DNA of 64,000 nt from an uncultured Collinsella sp. (GTDB lineage Bacteria; Actinomycetota; Coriobacteriia; Coriobacteriales; Coriobacteriaceae): positions 88,724-152,723 of the forward strand of contig CABUWV010000003.1 in assembly GCA_902495355.1 (NCBI GenBank), given 5' to 3'. Positions 9,029 to 15,828 of the stretch are shown here, piece after piece. Made by a program: the position numbers and the translations under genes. Positions within the stretch are counted from its first letter, which is position 1. Each line of letters opens with the position of its first letter. The notes beneath the pieces were generated by a model, which was not told where the DNA came from, searched no databases, and was given only the letters and a program-made list of their open reading frames with translations.

Positions 9029-9143
9029 GCGTAAAACCTACAATGAAAATGGCGTAAAAACTACATCTGTCATGGCGTAAAAACTACATTGAAAGTAGCG
9101 TAAAATCAGCATTGAGAATGGCGTAATTTCGCATATCGCGTGA
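9029..9143. repeat. 23-bp tandem repeats (four full copies plus a partial)
   Basis: Units start at 9029, 9052, 9075 and 9098, each exactly 23 bases, with a degenerate fifth at 9121. The consensus is GCGTAAAAACTACATTGAAA plus three variable bases (often ATG). GCGTAA is kept in all units. The array ends about 20 bases before the ATPase start at 9163, so it sits where a promoter or operator would be. Confidence 0.88.
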
Positions 9144-9162
9144 TAGAGAGGGACGGCCGTCT

Positions 9163-10458
9163 ATGGATGCACCAAAGAGATTGACCCAAAAGGGATATAG
9201 GCCCCGGCTCATAGAGGAGCGCCTCGACACCCTTATGCGGGCGTTTGGCTGTGTGGAGATCAACGGCCCCAAATGGTGCGGCAAGACCTGGACGGCGCTC
9301 TCTCGCTCGGCGAGCGTCTCCAGGCTCGATGAGCCTGCGCAGCGTGCGGCGGCAGAGGTCGACCCAAGCCTGGCGCTCATCGGCGATGCGCCACACCTGG
9401 TCGATGAATGGCAGGAGGTGCCCGAGGTTTGGGATGCCGCCCGGCGTTTCGTGGACGCGAGCGGCAACGAACGGGGGACACTTTTGCTCACGGGCTCGAC
9501 CGCGCTCAAAAGCGAGGAGCGCAGCCATGTTCGTCATTCCGGCACGGGTAGGATCGCCCGTCTGTCAATGCGCCCCATGGCCCTGTGTGAGTCGGGCGAC
9601 GGCGAGCCGCTCGTGTCACTGGCAAGCCTCTTTAAGGGCGAGGATTTTGCCCCTCAGCGTCGCGAGAGCACGGTGGATGACGTCGCCCGCTGGTGCTGCA
9701 GGGGCGGTTGGCCTGCAAATCTTGGGCTTTCGGAAGATCTTGCGCGAGAGACGGCAAGCCAGTACGTGCACTCGGTGCTCGACGTCAACGTGCTGGACGA
9801 GGGCATGTCGCCCGAGCTTGCACACGGCCTTTTGCGAGCTCTTGCCATGAACGAGAGCCAGGCTGTCACGTACAAGACGCTCGTAAAGGACGCCTCGTAC
9901 GGTGAGGCGGGCCCCGACGAGAGGACCATCGCTGCGTACTTGGACCTCTTCAACAGGCTCAAGCTGACCGAGGACCTGTGCGGATGGGAGCCGCCCATGC
10001 GCTCGAAGGCCCGCGTTCGCGTGCGCCCCAAGCGCTACTTCTGTGACCCGTCACTTGCGGCGGCGTTGCTGGGGGCTACCCCTGAGCGGCTGCTTGGCGA
10101 TATGCAAACGCTGGGGATGCTCTTTGAGAATCTCGTCCTGCGCGACGTGCGCGTGTTCCTTTCCACCTACGGCGGTGTCGACAACAGTGTCCATTATTTC
10201 CGAGATGAGAAGGGCCTTGAGGTCGATCTGATCGTTGAGCACGACGGGCGCTGGGGAGCCATCGAGGTCAAGCTGAGTGATGCGAAAGCAGACGATGGAG
10301 CGAGAAATCTCAAGGCGCTGGAGAGGAAAGTGCTCTCCAATCCTGCCGCCCAGAATGCCGCGCCGGCGTTTTTGGCGGTCGTGGTTGGAAAGGGGAGCAT
10401 TGCCTACACACGCGACGACGGCGTGGCGGTGATTCCCATGGCGGCACTTGGGGCGTAG
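9163..10458 (+). CDS. AAA ATPase with DUF4143 C-terminus
   Basis: 431 aa. Walker A-like GPKWCGKT lies at 35-42 and Walker B-like PHLVDEWQEVP at about 85-95. The C-terminal DUF4143 region contains FRDEKGLEVDLIV and WGAIEVKLSDA, which again resembles the D-ExK core of PD-(D/E)xK nucleases. The start at 9163 has GAGAGGGA about 9 bases upstream. It is architecturally parallel to but not the same family as the ATPase at 7585. Proteins of this type are common, multicopy and poorly understood in gut anaerobes. The upstream 23-bp repeat array is its most distinctive context. Confidence 0.88.
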   Translation: MDAPKRLTQKGYRPRLIEERLDTLMRAFGCVEINGPKWCGKTWTALSRSASVSRLDEPAQRAAAEVDPSLALIGDAPHLVDEWQEVPEVWDAARRFVDASGNERGTLLLTGSTALKSEERSHVRHSGTGRIARLSMRPMALCESGDGEPLVSLASLFKGEDFAPQRRESTVDDVARWCCRGGWPANLGLSEDLARETASQYVHSVLDVNVLDEGMSPELAHGLLRALAMNESQAVTYKTLVKDASYGEAGPDERTIAAYLDLFNRLKLTEDLCGWEPPMRSKARVRVRPKRYFCDPSLAAALLGATPERLLGDMQTLGMLFENLVLRDVRVFLSTYGGVDNSVHYFRDEKGLEVDLIVEHDGRWGAIEVKLSDAKADDGARNLKALERKVLSNPAAQNAAPAFLAVVVGKGSIAYTRDDGVAVIPMAALGA

Positions 10459-10484
10459 TGGTTTTGCGGGCGTGCCGTGCTTCC

Positions 10485-10508
10485 TTTACCGAAAATCCAT
10501 TTGGTAAA
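10485..10508. repeat. TTTACC-GGTAAA dyad, copy 1
   Basis: TTTACC GAAAATCCATTT GGTAAA forms a hairpin or operator-like dyad 26 bases after the DUF4143 ATPase. The related copy at 11697-11716 keeps the GAAAATCCATTTG core but has TAAC/GTTA arms, so the paired bases have changed together. Confidence 0.6.
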
Positions 10509-10586
10509 CCAGATGCTCGCGGATAGAATAAAGTTGACGGCAGCCCAAGGGTGATAGCTGGGCAGCGCCGTTGCTTGGTCAAGAGG

Positions 10587-10730
10587 TCAGTGCCTTAATG
10601 GCAGCGACTTGTTATGCTTCGAATGCTGCTTGAGTGCCTCGGAAAGTTCGATAAGCGCCGTGAAGAGCGAGACCAAAGCAACCAAGAGCTCTACGAGCTC
10701 TGATGGGCCCGGGATGACCGCTGATTCAAG
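10587..10730 (-). pseudogene. Cryptic 47-codon hydrophobic peptide frame
   Basis: An open minus-strand frame reads a strongly patterned helical segment (ELVELLVALVSLFTALIELS) followed by a basic tail (KQHSKHNKS). No ATG or GTG precedes it in frame. Only two TTG codons could serve, and neither has a convincing ribosome site. Its first ten codons are the 44-bp repeat hairpin. It may be the relic of a small membrane-active toxin-like peptide or chance; no assignment is made. Confidence 0.25.
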
Positions 10731-10752
10731 TCACCGGGCCTAAATCTTTTTC
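10702..10752 (+). terminator. 44-bp repeat copy 1: terminator-like hairpin
   Basis: Bases 10702-10745 are identical to 11747-11790. The stem is GGCCCGG (10706-10712) plus TGAC (10715-10718), pairing with GTCA plus CCGGGCC (10730-10740), with a GA bulge and 11-base loop. TAAATCTTTTT follows. It could end transcription from the DUF4143 ATPase. Confidence 0.6.
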
Positions 10753-10913
10753 ATGCATTTGAATAGAGCGGGCAACTCTCTTGGGGCCGTCTGCATGACG
10801 TGTGCCTGGCGCATGGTATTGCGCCCCACTTTCATGTCCGTACGGGCGCCTATCCTTACGGCAATGTAGCCGCCTATGTAGCAAGCGGCAGGCAACGGAG
10901 AAAGGCCCTAACC

Positions 10914-11648
10914 GTGTCAGCTGAAAAGACGCCGTGTATCTCGGCTATCGATACGACGAACTTTGCGCGCCAGATTGTGCTGGACTTTGAGTTTGCGCCG
11001 GTGCCAAAGCAGCGCCAGCGCCGTGGGCTGCGCAATGAGATTATTGAGGCCGGCGCCGTCAAGCTCGATTACCACGGCAACGTTATGGGTGAGTTCTCGC
11101 AGTTTGTGCAGACAGAATTTACCGAAGGCGTTGCGTATCCCGTCCGCGAGCTTACGGGGATATCGGCTGTGGACACCGCGATGGCCGATCCGCTCTATGT
11201 GGTGATCAAAAGGCTCAGCGATTGGATCGGTCGCTACTCCGCCCAGGTGGTTTGTTGGAGTGGGGCGGATCGTCGACAGCTTTTGACCGAGTGCCAGGCA
11301 AAGCACATCGACCTTTCCGCATTTCCTACGGACTGGGCCGACCTGCAGGCGTTTTACACCTCGATCATGGACGTGGGCAGCCACGGGTGTGTCTCTTTGA
11401 GTGACGCGGCGACGTGGTTTGGCATCGAGTTCGACGAGTCGACGGGTCACGCCCACAGCGCCCTAGCCGATGCGCGCGTGACCGCTAAGTTGCTCAAGCA
11501 GGTAATGGACGGGGGCTACCACGTGAGCCCGCGTGCCCAGGAAGTCCGCCAGCGGTGGGGGATGGGCGAGCGAGCCCAGACACGCCTTTCCAGCAAGTGC
11601 CCCGAGCTGAGCGATCTGCTGCTGAAGCTGAAGGCGGAGGGGAGATAG
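10914..11648 (+). CDS. DnaQ-like (DEDDh) 3'-5' exonuclease
   Basis: 244 aa from GTG 10914, chosen because GGAGAAAGG precedes it; the frame runs upstream to 10800 without a ribosome site. ExoI is IVLDFEFAPV (D24, E26), ExoII lies near VVCWSGADRRQL and ExoIII is HSALADARVTAKLL, so the catalytic acidic set looks complete. ELTGISAVD is also typical of the fold. The protein resembles stand-alone exonuclease-domain proteins of the polymerase III epsilon/KapD type, not a proofreading subunit. The gene is bracketed by direct repeats (10485-10745 and 11697-11790), which suggests it moved as a cassette. Role unknown; RNA trimming or defence are both possible. Confidence 0.82.
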   Translation: MSAEKTPCISAIDTTNFARQIVLDFEFAPVPKQRQRRGLRNEIIEAGAVKLDYHGNVMGEFSQFVQTEFTEGVAYPVRELTGISAVDTAMADPLYVVIKRLSDWIGRYSAQVVCWSGADRRQLLTECQAKHIDLSAFPTDWADLQAFYTSIMDVGSHGCVSLSDAATWFGIEFDESTGHAHSALADARVTAKLLKQVMDGGYHVSPRAQEVRQRWGMGERAQTRLSSKCPELSDLLLKLKAEGR

Positions 11649-11924
11649 GGGGCGTTCAGTTGGTAGCCGAGGCAGTTGGGACGGTCGAGGTCGCGCTAAC
11701 GAAAATCCATTTGTTAAACCTGCTAGCCCTGGGTACACTGCATATCGATGGGCCCGGGATGACCGCTGATTCAAGTCACCGGGCCTAAATTCATATCTAT
11801 AGGTTTAACCGAATGGCTGACAAGCCTACGGGACCTAAGATTCCATGGCATCGCGAATGGGCAGAACGTTGACTCTCGACTTCCCCTTCTATCTGCGTCA
11901 GATGGTCATTGGCTTCTGTTCCTT
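11649..11924. other. Spacer with second repeat copy
   Basis: No gene is visible. It holds dyad copy 2 (11697-11716, TAAC ... GTTA around GAAAATCCATTT) and the second copy of the 44-bp repeat hairpin (11747-11790), separated by only 30 bases instead of 193 as in copy 1. A further GGTTTAAC occurs near 11802. No T-run follows the hairpin in this copy. Confidence 0.65.
11747..11790 (+). repeat. 44-bp direct repeat copy 2
   Basis: This copy is identical over all 44 bases to 10702-10745, including the bulged GGCCCGG/CCGGGCC hairpin. The two copies flank the exonuclease gene in the same orientation. Confidence 0.9.
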
Positions 11925-11963
11925 TGCTAGAATCAGAAGCACATTTGTATTGCATCATGCAAT
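11925..11963 (+). promoter_or_regulatory. Extended -10 promoter and 15-bp palindrome ahead of the RM operon
   Basis: TGCTAGAAT (11925-11933) is an extended -10 box. Just downstream, ATTGCATCATGCAAT (11949-11963) is a perfect palindrome around one central base. It sits between the presumed transcription start and the ribbon-helix-helix gene, a natural place for autoregulation. Confidence 0.5.
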
Positions 11964-11977
11964 CGCGGGGGTTGCCA

Positions 11978-12184
11978 ATGAAATACGCCGAGCTTGTCGA
12001 CGGAGAGGCCAAGACAGGCGAGCTCAAGAGCTTTCTTGTGGATGGCGAGAACGTTGCCGTGACCATCCGCATACCTAAAAACATGCGTGATGCGGCGAAG
12101 GACGCCGCTGCGCTTTCTGGCATCAGCTTTACCTCGCTGGTAAAGATGAGCCTCATCGAATATCTGACCAAGAAGGAGAAATAG
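11978..12184 (+). CDS. Small ribbon-helix-helix-like protein upstream of hsdM
   Basis: 68 aa. The C-terminal half (VAVTIRIPKNMRDAAKDAAA then GISFTSLVKMSLIEYL) has the beta-strand/helix/helix pattern of ribbon-helix-helix DNA-binding proteins and antitoxins. ATG 11978 has GCGGGGG upstream; an in-frame earlier ATG (11909) overlaps the promoter and palindrome and is rejected. It ends 2 bases before the hsdM GTG, so translation is coupled. It may repress the restriction operon, like a control protein; this is inference. Confidence 0.72.
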   Translation: MKYAELVDGEAKTGELKSFLVDGENVAVTIRIPKNMRDAAKDAAALSGISFTSLVKMSLIEYLTKKEK

Positions 12185-12186
12185 CA

Positions 12187-13983
12187 GTGGCGGATAGCGA
12201 CGATCTTATCAAGGCCGTTGGCGCCAATATTCAAGAGAAGGCATCTCTCATTTGGAGTGCCGCCGATACCCTGCGTGGCCCCTACAAGCCTCATGAGTAC
12301 GGCCTGGTCATCCTTCCTATGACCGTTATCAAACGCTTCCACGACTGCCTTGAGCCCACGCACGATGCCGTTCTCGCCGCAGCTGAGAAATACAAAGCCT
12401 TTTCCGTGAAGGACGGCTTTTTGCGCGATGCCTCCGGCTACCCCTTCTACAACACCTCTAAGTTCACCTTCGAGACGCTCAAGGCCGACCCGGAGAACAT
12501 CGAGGACAACTTCAAGGACTACATCAACGGGTTCTCGGACAACGTGCAGGACATCTTGGCACGCATGAAGTTCGCCGACCAGATCGAACGCCTCTCCGAC
12601 CCAGACGCCCCGCTGCTCTACCAGGTCGTCTGCGACTTCTGCAAGCCGCAGGCCGACATGTCGCCCGACAAGATCAAAGCTGTGGACATGGGCTACATCT
12701 TCGAGAACCTCATTCAGCGCTTCTCCGAGTCCTACGACGAGGACGCCGGCGCTCACTTCACGAGCCGCGACATCGTGTACCTCATGACCGACCTGCTCAT
12801 TCAGGCGGACCCGCACGTCTTCGACGGCGACCGCATCACGAAGACCGTCTACGACCAGACCATGGGAACCTCGCAGATGCTCGGCTGCACCGAGGAGCGC
12901 CTGCGCCAGCTCGACGCCGAGGCCCGTGTAACCTGCTACGGTCAGGAGTTCAATCCCTTCACTTTCGGCATCGCGAAGGCGAGTGCGCTAATTCGTGGCG
13001 AGGACGACGCCAACATGCGCTTCGGAGATACCCTCTCCGCCGATAAGTTCGATGGCTTCAAGTTCGACTACTGCATTTCCAATCCACCCTTCGGTGACCC
13101 GTGGAATCCTCAGGCCCCCTCGGTGGAGAAGGAATTCAAGACTGCCGGCGGTGGACGCTTCCCCGTTGAGAAGCTTCCCGCCAAGGGCGATGGTCAGATG
13201 CTCTTCGTGCTCAACGGCCTGTCTAAGCTCAAGGACGACGGCGTGATGGCGATTGTCCAGGACGCGAGTCCGCTCTACAAGGGCAAGCCCGGCAGCGGCG
13301 AGGACAGCATCCGCCGATACGTGTTGGAGAACGACTGGCTCGACGCGATCGTGCAGCTGCCCTGCGACTCGTTCTACAACACCGGCATCGCCACCTACGT
13401 TTGGCTCTTCAGCAAGGCGAAGGCACCGGAGCATCGCGACCACGTGCTGCTCATCGACGCCTCCCGGTGCTTCGAGAAGCGCCGCAAGGGCATTGGCGAC
13501 AAGAAGAACGACATCACCAAGTCCTGCCGCGACCTTATCGTCCAGGCGTACTCCGAGTATCGCGACGGCACTTGGACGGGCGCCGGGTCCAACGGACTAG
13601 AGGTCTCCGTCGAGGCGCGCCTGATGGAGACGGTCGAGTTTGGCTTCAACCGCGTTGCCGTGGAGAGCCCCGTCGTCGACGAGGACGGAGAACCCGTCCT
13701 TAACAAACGCGGGAAAATGCAGGCGGACAAGGCCAAGGAGGACACCGAGGACATCCCGCTCACTCAGGACATTGACGCCTATATCGAGCGCGAGGTACGC
13801 CCGTACAACAAGTACGCCTGGGTGGACAAGAAGAAGACCAAGGTGGGCTACACCGTCCCGTTCACGCGCGTGTTCTACAAGTACGCCGAGCTGGAGCCAG
13901 CTGACGAGATCGCCAAGCGCATCCTCGAGCACGAGAAGACGCTCGAGAAGAGCCTCAAGGCCCTCTTCGGAGAGGTGCGTTAG
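12187..13983 (+). CDS. hsdM: Type I restriction-modification methyltransferase subunit M
   Basis: 598 aa, starting at GTG 12187 with GGAG 8 bases upstream. An N-terminal HsdM_N-like helical region is followed by AGAHFTSRDIVYLMTDLL (about 191-208), the SAM-binding region and the catalytic NPPFGD at residues 299-304, typical of N6-adenine methyltransferases. VQLPCDSFYNTGIATYVW fits the later conserved block. It methylates host DNA at the site defined by HsdS. It is followed 2 bases later by hsdS. Confidence 0.96.
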   Translation: MADSDDLIKAVGANIQEKASLIWSAADTLRGPYKPHEYGLVILPMTVIKRFHDCLEPTHDAVLAAAEKYKAFSVKDGFLRDASGYPFYNTSKFTFETLKADPENIEDNFKDYINGFSDNVQDILARMKFADQIERLSDPDAPLLYQVVCDFCKPQADMSPDKIKAVDMGYIFENLIQRFSESYDEDAGAHFTSRDIVYLMTDLLIQADPHVFDGDRITKTVYDQTMGTSQMLGCTEERLRQLDAEARVTCYGQEFNPFTFGIAKASALIRGEDDANMRFGDTLSADKFDGFKFDYCISNPPFGDPWNPQAPSVEKEFKTAGGGRFPVEKLPAKGDGQMLFVLNGLSKLKDDGVMAIVQDASPLYKGKPGSGEDSIRRYVLENDWLDAIVQLPCDSFYNTGIATYVWLFSKAKAPEHRDHVLLIDASRCFEKRRKGIGDKKNDITKSCRDLIVQAYSEYRDGTWTGAGSNGLEVSVEARLMETVEFGFNRVAVESPVVDEDGEPVLNKRGKMQADKAKEDTEDIPLTQDIDAYIEREVRPYNKYAWVDKKKTKVGYTVPFTRVFYKYAELEPADEIAKRILEHEKTLEKSLKALFGEVR

Positions 13984-13985
13984 CA

Positions 13986-15260
13986 ATGCGGGAGATGAAG
14001 GACAGTGGCGTCGAGTGGCTCGGCGAGGTCCCCTCGAGGTGGAAATTGCATAGGGCTAAGCGCCTGTTTAAACTCACCAACGACAGGGGCAACGATGACC
14101 TTACGCTTTTGGCAGCGACCCAGAAGCATGGCATGTGGCCTCAGGATAGGCTTGAAGGTGTTGTTCGCGTTAAGGACGATACCGACCTAAGTAGATTCCG
14201 TACGGTTCACAGGAATGATTTTGTAATCAGCCTGCGCAGCTTCCAGGGCGGCTTCGAGCGCTCCGACTTCGAAGGGGTCTGTTCGCCTGCTTACCAAACG
14301 TTTCGCTCAATAAAGCCAATCGACTATCAGTTCTATAAGTACTTGTTTAAGTCGCCGTCGTTTATTGACCATATGAATTCACTAACGTTGGGCATCCGCG
14401 AAGGCAAAACAATCAAGTTCGAGGACTTTGCAGCCCAAGTGCTACCCATGCCTCCCCTCGATGAGCAGCGCCGCATCGCGGAATACCTGGACGATAAGTG
14501 CGCCGAAATCGACCGCGCCGTCTCCACCGCCGAGCAGTCTATTGAAGAGTACAGGGCGTATCAAAACGATGTGGTTAAACGAGCCATTGTTTACGGTACG
14601 TGTAACGCTTTCAAAGTGAAAGAAAGCGGAGTCCCGGCGATAGGAAAAATGAATGCGAACTGGGGCCTCGTGATGGTGAAGCGTCTCGCTGTATTTCTCA
14701 ACGGAGATAGAAGTGACAGCTACCCTTCAGGCGACGACATTCAAGAGGCTGGAATTCCGTTTATTACGTCTGGCGACCTCAATGGTCGTTATCTTCCCGA
14801 CGTCTTTTCGAAGTACATTTCGCAAGATAAGTACGATTCACTTAAGGGTGTGAAGCTACGGCGCGGTGATGTCGTCTTTTGTTTGCGCGGAAGCGTTGGC
14901 AAATGCTCGTTGAACCGAACGGAGAACTGCGGCACGGTTGCTTCTTCGCTGACTGTCGCTAGACCCATTTGCTGCGCTCCCGAGTGGCTTAGCTATGCGC
15001 TTACGTGCTCATCTACCACCAATCAAGCCATGGCTACTGCCATTGGTGCAACGAGCGCAAATCTTGCCGCTAACGTATTGGCTCGGGCGTTTGTGCCATT
15101 GCCCCCTCTCTCCGAACAGCGTCTCATTGCGGACTACTTGGACGAGAAGTGCACCCAGATCGATGCCGATATCGCTGCCAAGCAGGCTATCATCACCGAC
15201 CTCAAAGCGTACAAGCAGTCGCTCATCTACGAGACCGTCACCGGAAAGCGGGAGGTGTAG
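13986..15260 (+). CDS. hsdS: Type I restriction-modification specificity subunit S
   Basis: 424 aa with two target-recognition domains separated and closed by the paired helical repeats PPLDEQRRIAEYLDDKCAEID (about 155-175) and PPLSEQRLIADYLDEKCTQID (about 375-395). The N-terminus MKDSGVEWLGEVPSRW is the typical opening. The two domains differ, so a bipartite target is expected. Base composition is more AT-rich inside the recognition domains, as usual for these swappable parts. It ends KAYKQSLIYETVTGKREV, a normal full-length C-terminus. Confidence 0.95.
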   Translation: MREMKDSGVEWLGEVPSRWKLHRAKRLFKLTNDRGNDDLTLLAATQKHGMWPQDRLEGVVRVKDDTDLSRFRTVHRNDFVISLRSFQGGFERSDFEGVCSPAYQTFRSIKPIDYQFYKYLFKSPSFIDHMNSLTLGIREGKTIKFEDFAAQVLPMPPLDEQRRIAEYLDDKCAEIDRAVSTAEQSIEEYRAYQNDVVKRAIVYGTCNAFKVKESGVPAIGKMNANWGLVMVKRLAVFLNGDRSDSYPSGDDIQEAGIPFITSGDLNGRYLPDVFSKYISQDKYDSLKGVKLRRGDVVFCLRGSVGKCSLNRTENCGTVASSLTVARPICCAPEWLSYALTCSSTTNQAMATAIGATSANLAANVLARAFVPLPPLSEQRLIADYLDEKCTQIDADIAAKQAIITDLKAYKQSLIYETVTGKREV

Positions 15261-15263
15261 CCA

Positions 15264-15827
15264 ATGGGCGATTCCTATCGTCTTCCGGGCATCGTGCTGG
15301 AGGCGTCGTCGTCGAAAACGTGGGATATTGCCGTTTCCGAATGGCACGTGGTGGGGTGCCATGACAATGGGAACACCTCCGGAGAGTGTCTTTGCGGGCA
15401 TGAGGGCATCAGGTATGAGTTCACAATCAAAAATTCCGTCAACGGGAAAGAGCTCTCGCCAATAGGCTCCACCTGCATCCTTAAGTTTGAAAATGATGAG
15501 CTCAAGAACGAGGTTGAGGGCTGGAAGGCAGCGATCAAGCTGCTGGAAGCCCTTGAGGCGAGGAAGCCGGGCGTGCGACTCGATGGCATGAACAGGGATC
15601 TGTTTTCTCGACGCCTCTACGCTTTCCTTTACGAGAGGGGCGCCTTTCCGGCCAATAGGTACAACGGTTATGACGGTCGAAACGATTACGAGTTCATGGT
15701 GGATATGTTCAACAAGAGGACGGCACCGACGGAAAAGCAGCGCGCGAAGATGTACATGGTGCTAAACAAGAGCATATTTCCGTGGCTCGCTCTCTTTGGT
15801 CGCGAGTTGAGAGAGATGAGGTTGTAG
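15264..15827 (+). CDS. Unknown CxCG-domain protein inside the RM operon
   Basis: 187 aa, 3 bases after hsdS and 1 base before hsdR, so part of the operon. The N-terminal half has a small Cys domain: WHVVGCHDNGNTSGECLCGH, IRYEFTIKN and then GSTCILKF. This matches the C-x-CGH/I-x-Y/N-x-x-x-G/G-S-x-C pattern seen in small phage- and plasmid-type proteins, and is probably zinc-binding. The rest is charged and helical, with MVLNKSIFPWLALF near the C-terminus. Function is unknown; it may be an accessory or cargo gene. Confidence 0.8.
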   Translation: MGDSYRLPGIVLEASSSKTWDIAVSEWHVVGCHDNGNTSGECLCGHEGIRYEFTIKNSVNGKELSPIGSTCILKFENDELKNEVEGWKAAIKLLEALEARKPGVRLDGMNRDLFSRRLYAFLYERGAFPANRYNGYDGRNDYEFMVDMFNKRTAPTEKQRAKMYMVLNKSIFPWLALFGRELREMRL

Positions 15828-15828
15828 C

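Larger units (their letters stand above)
10459..10913. other. 455-base spacer with hairpins and a cryptic peptide frame
   Basis: No conventional gene is visible. It contains a 24-bp dyad (10485-10508, TTTACC ... GGTAAA), a minus-strand 47-codon hydrophobic frame (10587-10730), and the first copy of a 44-bp direct repeat that forms a terminator-like hairpin (10702-10752). The ribosome site of the exonuclease gene (GGAGAAAGG) lies at 10897-10905. Confidence 0.7.

Noticed and set aside
9029..9143. CRISPR array
   Set aside because: The 23-base units are contiguous with no unique spacers, and there are no cas genes.
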